Positions 1 to 5,443 are shown, counted from the first letter of the stretch. The stretch is DNA of 5,740 nucleotides from Chloroflexota bacterium (GCA_003229915.1 QIGA01000163.1:1-5740); one strand, 5' to 3'. Translations and numbers: made by a program. Notes: generated from the sequence alone by a model not told the origin.

Positions 1-115
1 CTAAATATCGTTATTCGGTCAATGACACTGGCTCTAAACTCCTTATCCAGATGACTACGGCGCTAACCATTTTTTCAAAGGTTCGACGAGCTAACGGAGT
101 GTTAGAGACACCACA

Positions 116-751
116 CTAGTGGCAGTCGAGCACTATCACGTTTGTCTCTGCAGGCAGGCTTGACTTACTAACAGTAAGCTTTGGCTGAGAGACAACCTCC
201 TTCACTCCCATCTCCTTGAGGAAAGGTTCCAAGGGTGCCAGATCCATCTTGACCACCTCGGTCTTGAAGTGCATCGGCATCACCAGCTTCGGTTGAAGCA
301 GGCTTATGGTTTCGGCTGCAGCCGCTGCGTCTATGGTAGCTCCCCCTCCCACAGGTATCATCAGGATATCAGCATCGCTCATCTGCTCGATCTGCTCCGC
401 CGTCGGCACATGTCCCAGGTCACCAAGGTGGCAGATGCTCACATCCTCGATCTGCATGAGGTAAGCGGTGTTCTTGCCTCGCTGCTCTCCCCTGTCAGCA
501 TCGTGAAAGGTAGCGATACCATTTATGAAAACGTTGGCGATTTCGTATTCGCCCGGCCTGCTCACAACTCTAGGACTCCCTGCGACACCTTCCACAAAGC
601 TGTGCTGCGGATGTTGATGACTCACAGTGACAATGCTAGCCGTCGGCTTCTTCACAGGGTAGCCCAAGGTCTTGTCAAAGGGGTCGGTAACGATTGTGGC
701 TTCCTTGCCCCTAATCCTGAAGCACGAATGACCCAGCCAGACAATCTCCAT
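116..751 (-). CDS. MBL-fold metal-dependent hydrolase, UPF0173-like
   Basis: This 211-residue protein has the layout of the small cytoplasmic metallo-beta-lactamase-fold hydrolases related to UPF0173 (Lactamase_B_3 type). Visible marks are GHSCF at residues 7-11, TDPF at 22-25, the metal-binding HxHxxH at 45-50 (H45, H47, H50), RPGEYE at 65-70, HLGDLGH at 108-114 with D111 as a likely metal ligand, and MPMHFK at 158-163 with H161. The usual HxHxDH aspartate is glutamine (Q49) here, which may alter the second metal site. There is no signal peptide or membrane segment. The ATG has an upstream GGAGG (763-767 on the plus strand) with an 11-base gap and a good promoter at 777-807. It is transcribed divergently from the heat-shock operon. 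The substrate cannot be inferred. Fold assignment is confident; precise family is less so. Confidence 0.88.
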   Translation of the reverse strand: MEIVWLGHSCFRIRGKEATIVTDPFDKTLGYPVKKPTASIVTVSHQHPQHSFVEGVAGSPRVVSRPGEYEIANVFINGIATFHDADRGEQRGKNTAYLMQIEDVSICHLGDLGHVPTAEQIEQMSDADILMIPVGGGATIDAAAAAETISLLQPKLVMPMHFKTEVVKMDLAPLEPFLKEMGVKEVVSQPKLTVSKSSLPAETNVIVLDCH

Positions 752-776
752 CTCGGTTAATTCCTCCGTCTCTTTG

Positions 777-807
777 ATTATAAATGCTTAAGCCATCTCT
801 ATGTCAA
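777..807 (-). promoter_or_regulatory. Sigma-70-type promoter of the MBL hydrolase gene
   Basis: Read on the minus strand there is a perfect -35 TTGACA (802-807) and a perfect -10 TATAAT (777-782), separated by 19 bases, slightly longer than the usual 17. Transcription would begin near 770, leaving a leader of about 20 bases that contains the GGAGG at 763-767. Both hexamers matching consensus immediately upstream of the gene makes this convincing despite the long spacer. Confidence 0.65.
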
Positions 808-1059
808 CCTGAGCCCCTCGCTTAGGATAACAGCACCAGGCACAACATATATGCATGTCATTGCGAAGAGCGGCAGCGACGAAGCAATCCCGGGGCGTTA
901 TAGTACAGGGCGATGGCTTCTGCCCCTTCGCTTCATTCAGGGCTTCGGCTCAGAATAACAGCGTCGTGAACGGATCACTTTGATCTAAGCTTCGTTGGGG
1001 TCTTACTACTCATCCAGCTTACGCCGAACAAGAAAACAATGCAAACGCCAAACCCCACC
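808..1059. other. Gene-free intergenic stretch with dispersed repeat fragments
   Basis: No open reading frame with a ribosome binding site or a recognisable product is seen here. The stretch holds two related fragments, CTTAGGATAACAGC (821-834) and CTCAGAATAACAGC (949-962), matching at 12 of 14 positions. Both lie downstream of TTCGCTT- or CTCGCTT-like sequence. It also holds one TGTCATTGCG...GAAGCAATC unit at 856-889, listed separately. The remainder (about 963-1059) shows nothing recognisable. It sits between two divergent promoters and looks like accumulated repeat debris. Confidence 0.6.
857..889 (+). repeat. Palindromic intergenic repeat unit 1 (GTCATTGCGA...GAAGCAATC)
   Basis: The unit starts GTCATTGCGA and ends GAAGCAATC, so its outer ATTGC and GCAAT can pair; the interior differs from the other units. 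Two further copies of the same framework occur at 1103-1134 and, inverted, at 1202-1227. Repeats of this shape are scattered between genes in several bacterial groups. The family name is not asserted. Confidence 0.7.
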
Positions 1060-1102
1060 CAAAAATAGCGATCAGAACACCAGTCAGTTGCTACATCTCA
1101 AT

Positions 1103-1134
1103 GTCATTGCGAGGCACGGGGTGCCGAAGCAATC
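1103..1134 (+). repeat. Palindromic intergenic repeat unit 2, hairpin-forming
   Basis: This unit has the same framework as 857-889. It forms a nested hairpin: outer ATTGC (1106-1110) with GCAAT (1129-1133), and inner GGCAC (1113-1117) with GTGCC (1121-1125) around a three-base loop. It is the left end of the block that interrupts the MITE-like element. Confidence 0.75.
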
Positions 1135-1149
1135 TTGAGTGTATTTGTG

Positions 1150-1179
1150 TTGGGATTGCTTCGCTTGGGATTGCTTCGC
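1150..1179 (+). repeat. 15-bp perfect tandem repeat, two copies
   Basis: TTGGGATTGCTTCGC occurs at 1150-1164 and again directly at 1165-1179. Its GATTGCTTCGC core recurs in unit 4 at 1202-1212, so the tandem is a duplicated half of the dispersed palindromic repeat, probably produced by slippage. Confidence 0.85.
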
Positions 1180-1201
1180 GGAGCTTGTCCTGAGCCCATG
1201 A

Positions 1202-1227
1202 GATTGCTTCGCTGCGCTCGCAATGAC
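1202..1227 (-). repeat. Palindromic intergenic repeat unit 4, inverted
   Basis: Read on the minus strand this is GTCATTGCGA, a short CG-rich middle and GAAGCAATC, a compact 26-bp version of the units at 857-889 and 1103-1134. Its opposite orientation relative to unit 2 helps give the whole 1102-1272 block its inverted-repeat ends. Confidence 0.75.
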
Positions 1228-1325
1228 AGAAAAGAGTTCGCTATGACACAAGGCGAAGGGCTCACAATGACACCCCAAACTCTGATTTTTGAAGCCAATC
1301 GCTATTTCGGGGGCTGCTGGGCGTC

Positions 1326-1355
1326 TTGACAAAACTGAGCGTCAGGTGATAGAGT
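1326..1355 (+). promoter_or_regulatory. Promoter of the hrcA-grpE-dnaK operon
   Basis: A perfect -35 TTGACA (1326-1331) is followed after 18 bases by TAGAGT (1350-1355), a 4-of-6 match to the -10 consensus. Transcription would start near 1362, a few bases before the CIRCE operator, which is the usual arrangement for a vegetative promoter repressed by HrcA. The -35 is certain by eye; the exact -10 is less so. Confidence 0.65.
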
Positions 1356-1367
1356 GAATTATGTGCA

Positions 1368-1394
1368 TTGGCACTCTCAGCCCAAGAGTGCTAA
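1368..1394 (+). promoter_or_regulatory. CIRCE operator (HrcA binding site)
   Basis: TTGGCACTC, a 9-base spacer and GAGTGCTAA match the CIRCE consensus TTAGCACTC-N9-GAGTGCTAA with a single substitution (A to G at the third base), which still allows a G-U pair in RNA. The site lies between the promoter and the hrcA ribosome binding site, so HrcA bound here would block transcription of its own operon. Heat-shock induction through loss of HrcA binding is the known mechanism for this family. Confidence 0.96.
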
Positions 1395-1398
1395 TGCC

Positions 1399-1405
1399 GG
1401 AGGTG
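1399..1405 (+). promoter_or_regulatory. Ribosome binding site fixing the hrcA start
   Basis: GGAGGTG lies six bases before the ATG at 1412. This supports 1412 over the in-frame ATGs at 1361 and 1394, which would put the CIRCE operator inside or overlapping the coding region and lack such a site. Confidence 0.85.
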
Positions 1406-1411
1406 AGGCAA

Positions 1412-2425
1412 ATGCTCACTCAGAGAAGAGAACGAATCCTCAAGATCGTTGTCGGTGAGTACATCTCAACCGGTTTGCCTGTGAGTTCGGACGTGGTTGC
1501 TCGCAGGGGGCTGGAGGTGAGCCCGGCTACAATCCGCAATGAGATGATGGAGCTAGAGGAAGAGGGTTATCTGACTCAACCTCACACCTCCGCGGGGCGC
1601 ACCCCCACGGACAAAGGATATCGCCACTACATAGAGTCACTAATGGGCGATATTCGACTATCTTTGGTCGAACAGCGGCTCATCCGACACCAGTTTCATC
1701 AGGTGGGAGGCGAGATCGAGCAATGGACACGCCTCGCTGCCGCCATATTGTCCCGCATGCTTCGCAATGTAGCTATAGTCACTCTACCCAAGCCCTTCGA
1801 GTCCCGTTTCAAGCACCTGGAGCTTGTCTCCCTGCAGGATTTCCTGGCCCTTCTCGTCCTGGTGCTTAGGGAAGCCAAGCTAAGGCAGCAGGTGTTAACC
1901 TTGGAGGAGGCCTCATCTCAAGAGGAACTTAGCACTGCTGCCAAGAGGCTTACCACTGCCTTCGGTGGGTTGACCAGTTCAGAGATATCCACCAAGGGAC
2001 TGGCGCTTTCTTCACTGGAGAACCAGGTGGTGCAAGCGGTGGTGCCGATAATGCAGAGTGAGGAAGAAGAGGTGTACGAAGAGCCCTGCGTTGATGGCCT
2101 GCGCCACATACTCAGCCAGCCCGAGTTTGCCTCAAGCGGCAGGCTGGCGCAAATTGTCGAGGTTTTCGAGCAGAAGAGCCTTCTCAAGTCACTCCTGCCA
2201 CAGGTATTGACTGGAGAAGGGGTGCAGGTGACCATTGGAAGGGAGAACAAGCAGGACGTAATGCAGGACTGTAGCGTGATCATCACCAGATACGGGATTC
2301 CTGGAGAGGTTGGGGGAGCCCTGGGTGTGATGGGGCCAACACGAATGCAGTACAATCGCGCTATCCCTACTGTTTGCTTTCTATCCTCGCTGATGAGCGA
2401 GATGGTAAACGAGGTCTACAGGTAG
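1412..2425 (+). CDS. hrcA: Heat-inducible transcription repressor HrcA
   Basis: This cytoplasmic DNA-binding repressor binds CIRCE and controls the class I heat-shock genes; in the known family it needs GroEL to stay active. With the start at 1412 the protein is 337 residues, normal for HrcA, and begins MLTQRRERILK as family members do. The N-terminal winged helix-turn-helix covers about residues 1-75, with the signature SPATIRNEMMELEEEG (37-52) and HTSAGRTPTDKGYRHYI (58-74). The central and C-terminal parts form the dimerisation and GAF-like region, ending with GGALGVMGPTRMQYNRAIPTV (301-321), the usual HrcA close. An acidic run EEEEVYEE at 217-224 is a local feature. It is the first gene of the operon, 46 bases before grpE, and has a CIRCE just upstream, implying autoregulation. 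Confidence 0.97.
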   Translation: MLTQRRERILKIVVGEYISTGLPVSSDVVARRGLEVSPATIRNEMMELEEEGYLTQPHTSAGRTPTDKGYRHYIESLMGDIRLSLVEQRLIRHQFHQVGGEIEQWTRLAAAILSRMLRNVAIVTLPKPFESRFKHLELVSLQDFLALLVLVLREAKLRQQVLTLEEASSQEELSTAAKRLTTAFGGLTSSEISTKGLALSSLENQVVQAVVPIMQSEEEEVYEEPCVDGLRHILSQPEFASSGRLAQIVEVFEQKSLLKSLLPQVLTGEGVQVTIGRENKQDVMQDCSVIITRYGIPGEVGGALGVMGPTRMQYNRAIPTVCFLSSLMSEMVNEVYR

Positions 2426-2471
2426 GTGTTTAAGTGGCCGCTGCTCGGTAATTGGAGAGGGGGGATATATC

Positions 2472-3041
2472 TTGGTCAGCAAGAAGAACTTTTCTCAAGG
2501 TGGGGAGGACATTGAAGGGAACGAGGTTGGGGAGGTTGCGGCGGCGGAGGACATAGAATCGGTCAAGAAAGAGCTTGAGGAGGCAAAGGAGAACGCGGAG
2601 AGGTATCTGATCAACTGGCAGCGGGCGGAGGCTGATTTCATTAACTACAAGAGGCGCAACGAGCAGGAGCGAGCCGAGATGGCTAGTTTCGCCAATGCCA
2701 ATCTCACCAGGGACTTGCTTCCCGTTGTGGATGACCTCGAACGAGCCCTGGAGAACGCTATTGACGAATTCGATGGCCCCACTCTGGTTGAGGGGATCAA
2801 GCTCATCTATCGTAAACTAAAAACGGTTCTCGAGGATCATGGCCTTTCTGAGATCGAGGCTGAGGGCAAGGAGTTCGACCCCAACCTCCATGAGGCAGTG
2901 ATGTGCGTAGAGGGAGAGGAGGGGAAGGTTTGCGAAGAGGTACAAAGGGGCTATAAGCTTCGCGATCGCTTGCTTCGCCCTTCTATGGTCAAGGTTGGGA
3001 AAGAGGCAGAGAGGCCTGAATCCATTGAGGGCCGAGAATAA
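2472..3041 (+). CDS. grpE: Nucleotide exchange factor GrpE
   Basis: GrpE releases ADP from DnaK so that substrate can leave, and it works as a cytoplasmic dimer. The protein has 189 residues, typical of the family. Residues 1-30 are acidic and probably disordered. About 28-75 form the long dimerising helix, with YLINWQRAEADFINYKRR (45-62) as the recognisable core. About 76-125 are the helical-bundle part (NLTRDLLPVVDDLERALE, 77-94). About 126-178 are the beta-wing that contacts DnaK, with the family motif RPSMVKVGK (169-177). The start is a TTG: a purine-rich GGAGAGGGGGGA (2454-2465) sits six bases upstream, and no in-frame ATG or GTG occurs until residue 70, which is too late. It lies 27 bases before dnaK in the same operon. 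Confidence 0.96.
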   Translation: MVSKKNFSQGGEDIEGNEVGEVAAAEDIESVKKELEEAKENAERYLINWQRAEADFINYKRRNEQERAEMASFANANLTRDLLPVVDDLERALENAIDEFDGPTLVEGIKLIYRKLKTVLEDHGLSEIEAEGKEFDPNLHEAVMCVEGEEGKVCEEVQRGYKLRDRLLRPSMVKVGKEAERPESIEGRE

Positions 3042-3057
3042 ACCTAAGTAACTCCAC

Positions 3058-3062
3058 GGAGG
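3058..3062 (+). promoter_or_regulatory. Ribosome binding site fixing the dnaK start
   Basis: GGAGG is six bases before the ATG at 3069. The in-frame TTG at 3063 directly abuts it and is too close to be used, so the protein starts MGKVIGIDLGTTNS, as DnaK proteins normally do. Confidence 0.85.
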
Positions 3063-3068
3063 TTGGAT

Positions 3069-4967
3069 ATGGGAAAGGTAATTGGTATCGATCTGGGCAC
3101 GACAAACAGTTGCGTCGCCGTCATGGAGGCAGGAGAGCCAGTGGTGATCCCAAGCCAGGAAGGAGGACGGGTGGTCCCTTCTGTGGTAGCGATCAGCAAA
3201 ACTGGCGAGCGGATGATGGGGCAAGTCGCCAAGCGGCAGGCGGTTACCAACCCGGAGAACACCATCTTCAGTATCAAGAGGTTCATGGGACGGAAGTATA
3301 ATGAGGCTACGATACAAGAGGACCTGAAATTTGTGCCCTTCAAGCTGACCGAGGCCCCTAACGGCGACGTAAAGGTCAAGATGGGAGACCGGGAATACAG
3401 CCCGCCTGAGGTATCGGCGATGGTCCTGCAGAAGCTAAAGGCAGATGCGGAGGCCTATCTCGGGGAAACGGTCACCGAGGCAGTCATAACCGTTCCCGCC
3501 TACTTCAGCGATAGCCAGCGGCAAGCGACCAAGGATGCCGGGAAGATCGCTGGACTGGAGGTTCTGCGCATTGTCAATGAGCCCACCGCTGCTTCCTTAG
3601 CCTACGGCCTGGACAAGAAAAAGGACGAGACCATCGCCGTCTACGACTTGGGCGGGGGCACCTTCGATGTCTCGATCTTGGAGTTGGGCGAGGGGACGTT
3701 CCAGGTTAAATCAACCAATGGCAATACCCACCTGGGCGGCGACGATTTCGACCAGCGCATAATAGATTGGCTGTGCGATGAATACAAGCGGGACCAGGGA
3801 ATCGATCTCAGGCAGGACAAGATGGCGCTGCAGCGACTTAAAGAGGCTGCGGAGAAGGCCAAGTGCGAGCTCTCCACCGTGATGCAGACCGATATAAACC
3901 TTCCCTTCATCACCGCTGACGCCTCAGGCCCCAAACATCTGAATATTACCCTGACCAGGGCCAAGCTGGAGCAATTGGTGATGGACCTTGTGGAAAAGAC
4001 CGTTGAACCGTGCAATCAAGCACTGTCTGACGCCGGCATAACCGCCAGCCAGATCGATGAGGTTGTCCTCGTAGGCGGCCAGACCAGAATGCCTTTGGTA
4101 CAGGACAAGGTCAAGGGGCTTTTCGGCAAGGAGCCGCATAAGGGCGTCAACCCCGATGAGGTAGTTGGTATCGGGGCAGCGATTCAGGCAGGTGTGCTTA
4201 AGGGCGATGTCAAGGACGTACTCCTGCTCGATGTCACCCCTCTCACTTTAGGCATCGAAACCCTGGGGAGCGTGATGACTTCTCTTATCTCCCGCAACAC
4301 GACCATCCCCACATCGAAGAGCCAGGTCTTCAGCACCGCTGCCGATAACCAGCCCAGCGTGGAGATCCACGTGCTTCAGGGAGAGCGCCCCATGGTCGCT
4401 GATAATAGGACTCTGGGACGCTTCATGCTCGATGGTATCCTCCCAGCGCCCCGGGGGATACCTCAGATCGAGGTTACTTTCGATATCGACGCCAATGGCA
4501 TTATCAGTGTCAAAGCCCATGATAAGGGCACTGGCAGAGAGCAGAAAATCACGATTACCGCTTCCAGCGGGTTAAACAAGGAAGAGGTCGAAGGGCTGCA
4601 GCGTGAGGCCGAGATGCACGCTGCTGAAGATGCGAAGAGACGTGAGGAGATTGAAGCTCGCAATATAGCTGATAACCTGGCCTACACAGCGGAGCGAACA
4701 CTGAGAGAGCACGGAGATAAGATCCCCTCTGACTTGAAGGAGGAGATCGATGGCAAGATAGCGGCGGTGAAATCCGCCCTATCCGGGAGCGATATAGAGC
4801 AACTCAATCGCGCTGCTCAGGAACTATCTGAAGCAATGCAGAAAGTAGGTGCAGCCGTCTACGGGCAGACAGATGCTCCACCACCTCCGGGTGATGAGGG
4901 AGCCGCTGCAGAGGAACCGGGCAAGAGCGATGAAGGCACAGTGGAGGGCGAATTCCGGGAGGTGTAG
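3069..4967 (+). CDS. dnaK: Molecular chaperone DnaK (Hsp70)
   Basis: DnaK is the ATP-driven cytoplasmic Hsp70 that holds and refolds unfolded proteins with DnaJ and GrpE. At 632 residues it is full length. The ATPase domain (about 1-380) has the phosphate loop IDLGTTNSC (7-15), the catalytic lysine K70 in SIKRFMG, the VPAYFSDSQRQATKDAG block (142-158), E171 in NEPTAA, DLGGGTFD (193-200) and VLVGGQTRMP (333-342). The interdomain linker is DVLLLDV (383-389). The beta substrate-binding domain runs to about 502 and includes HVLQGERPM (434-442) and FDIDANGI (471-478). The helical lid covers about 503-600, followed by a proline- and acid-rich tail ending EGTVEGEFREV. The residue 77-108 region carries the insert absent from Firmicutes-type DnaK. 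It is the last gene of the operon; two terminators follow and no dnaJ. Confidence 0.99.
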   Translation: MGKVIGIDLGTTNSCVAVMEAGEPVVIPSQEGGRVVPSVVAISKTGERMMGQVAKRQAVTNPENTIFSIKRFMGRKYNEATIQEDLKFVPFKLTEAPNGDVKVKMGDREYSPPEVSAMVLQKLKADAEAYLGETVTEAVITVPAYFSDSQRQATKDAGKIAGLEVLRIVNEPTAASLAYGLDKKKDETIAVYDLGGGTFDVSILELGEGTFQVKSTNGNTHLGGDDFDQRIIDWLCDEYKRDQGIDLRQDKMALQRLKEAAEKAKCELSTVMQTDINLPFITADASGPKHLNITLTRAKLEQLVMDLVEKTVEPCNQALSDAGITASQIDEVVLVGGQTRMPLVQDKVKGLFGKEPHKGVNPDEVVGIGAAIQAGVLKGDVKDVLLLDVTPLTLGIETLGSVMTSLISRNTTIPTSKSQVFSTAADNQPSVEIHVLQGERPMVADNRTLGRFMLDGILPAPRGIPQIEVTFDIDANGIISVKAHDKGTGREQKITITASSGLNKEEVEGLQREAEMHAAEDAKRREEIEARNIADNLAYTAERTLREHGDKIPSDLKEEIDGKIAAVKSALSGSDIEQLNRAAQELSEAMQKVGAAVYGQTDAPPPPGDEGAAAEEPGKSDEGTVEGEFREV

Positions 4968-4984
4968 TCAGGGTACGGCGTGTC

Positions 4985-5010
4985 GGGGCAAGATACGCTG
5001 TGCCCCTATT
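4985..5010 (+). terminator. Intrinsic terminator after dnaK
   Basis: GGGGCA (4985-4990) pairs with TGCCCC (5001-5006) around a ten-base loop and is followed by TATTTT. It begins 18 bases after the dnaK stop codon. The stem is short, so it may be a partial terminator backed up by the stronger hairpin just downstream. Confidence 0.5.
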
Positions 5011-5018
5011 TTGGTAAA

Positions 5019-5057
5019 CAAATAAACAAGGCGGGCAATGCCCGCCTTGTTTATTTG
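5019..5057. terminator. Perfect 18-bp hairpin, bidirectional-type terminator
   Basis: Positions 5019-5036 are the exact reverse complement of 5040-5057, with a three-base AAT loop. The loop-proximal part is GC-rich (GGCGGGC with GCCCGCC) and the base is A/T-rich, with AAATAAACAA on the left and TTGTTTATTT on the right. That is the form of an intrinsic terminator able to act in either direction. It should firmly end the heat-shock transcript. Confidence 0.85.
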
Positions 5058-5073
5058 CCCCACGTTTCGAGGT

Positions 5074-5166
5074 AGCAGCCCCCGAAATAGCGATTGGCTT
5101 CAAAAATCAGAGCTTCAGGTGTCATTGCGATGTGGCAACTGACCAGTGTTCTAATCGCTATTTTTG
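5074..5166 (-). mobile_element. MITE-like element, copy B, uninterrupted
   Basis: Read on the minus strand this is the same element as at 1060-1318, but without the internal block. AAATAGCGATT (5085-5095) and AATCGCTATTT (5153-5163) are perfect 11-bp terminal inverted repeats enclosing 79 bp. Similarity to copy A extends a little outside them, to 5074 on one side and 5166 on the other. Positions 5074-5112 are identical to copy A over 39 bp. It begins 16 bases after the terminator hairpin. It contains a GTCATTGCGA half-site (5121-5130), the spot where copy A is interrupted. It has no coding capacity. Confidence 0.68.
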
Positions 5167-5181
5167 CGAAAGCCGCAAAGT

Positions 5182-5210
5182 TTGACCAGTGCCCAAAAGG
5201 AGTGTACACT
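5182..5210 (+). promoter_or_regulatory. Possible promoter upstream of recJ
   Basis: TTGACC (5182-5187), a 17-base spacer and TACACT (5205-5210) match the vegetative promoter consensus at 5 of 6 and 4 of 6 positions with ideal spacing. The -10 box lies within a perfect 10-bp palindrome, AGTGTACACT (5201-5210). If used it would give a leader of about 225 bases before recJ. It begins 15 bases after the MITE-like element. No direct evidence of use. Confidence 0.35.
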
Positions 5211-5443
5211 CATATGATGCTAAGGTTAGGGCCTGTCTGAGAATTATGGGTAGGTTGGAGCAGATGCTCCAGGCTATCCCTGTTTCGCTAAGTTTTCGGG
5301 CACCCTTCTGGAAATCAAGTGACTCTATTTTGGAGACAGGAGCCGTGCTCTATGAGAATAGGCCTCACCTTCGGTCTAAAGTATGAATATCCCCCCGGAC
5401 GGCTGGCGTGCCCCATCCTGTTTCCCGGTTCCGGGAGCGAAGC
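5211..5443. other. Leader or intergenic stretch before recJ
   Basis: No convincing gene is seen. The clearest structure is a compact hairpin at 5256-5271 (TGGAGC, loop AGAT, GCTCCA). A 7-bp pairing between CCTGTCT (5232-5238) and AGACAGG (5334-5340) could close a larger fold. No known riboswitch or transfer RNA is recognised. Confidence 0.4.

Larger units (their letters stand above)
1104..1269 (+). mobile_element. Nested repeat block inserted in copy A, CAATG duplicated
   Basis: Aligning copy A with the intact copy at 5074-5166 shows 161 extra bases (1104-1264) here. They are flanked by CAATG at 1099-1103 and CAATG at 1265-1269, while the intact copy has that pentamer once (5123-5127 as CATTG). 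This is what a 5-bp target duplication looks like. The block is bounded by TGTCATTGCGAG (1102-1113) and CTCACAATGACA (1261-1272), which are inverted repeats matching at 11 of 12 positions. Inside are repeat unit 2, a 15-bp tandem and repeat unit 4. An alternative is recombination between GTCATTG half-sites, since the target itself carries one. Confidence 0.55.
1060..1318 (+). mobile_element. MITE-like element, copy A, interrupted
   Basis: Two blocks, 1060-1103 and 1265-1318, are together the reverse complement of one continuous stretch at 5074-5166. The first block matches at 39 of 44 positions and the second at 51 of 54, with positions 1280-1318 identical over 39 bp. Inside are near-terminal inverted repeats AAATAGCGATC (1063-1073) and AATCGCTATTT (1297-1307). 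The blocks are separated by a 161-bp block of other repeats (1104-1264). The element encodes nothing. It ends seven bases before the -35 box of the hrcA promoter. The small size, terminal inverted repeats and absence of coding suggest a non-autonomous transposon relic; mobility is inferred, not shown. Confidence 0.65.

Noticed and set aside
1..115. Possible end of another gene or a terminator beyond the hydrolase
   Set aside because: All frames are short; a 19-codon minus-strand frame has no ribosome site, and the small inverted repeats near 97-115 are too weak to call a terminator.
269..760. 163-residue plus-strand open frame
   Set aside because: It lies antisense to the MBL hydrolase gene, whose motifs, promoter and ribosome site are clear; this frame is its shadow.
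1103..1272. CRISPR array
   Set aside because: The repeats differ in length and orientation, have no regular spacers, and form intergenic palindromes; no cas gene is present.
1084..1332. Open frames on both strands across the intergenic repeats (minus 1084-1332 and 1104-1298; plus 1135-1329)
   Set aside because: They are translations of the palindromic repeats, with serine-, alanine- and cysteine-rich peptides such as ASAAKQS. They have no ribosome sites or recognisable domain, and they overlap the promoter and repeat elements.
3063..3068. TTG start for dnaK at 3063
   Set aside because: It touches the GGAGG ribosome site with no gap; the ATG at 3069 has ideal spacing and gives the standard DnaK N-terminus.
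2817..3379. Minus-strand open frames across the grpE-dnaK junction
   Set aside because: They run antisense to strongly conserved grpE and dnaK sequence, with no promoter or domain of their own.
5189..5386. 65-residue plus-strand open frame starting GTG
   Set aside because: There is no ribosome binding site before the GTG, it begins inside the promoter-like segment, and the peptide resembles no family I recognise. A relic of an insertion sequence was considered but nothing supports it.
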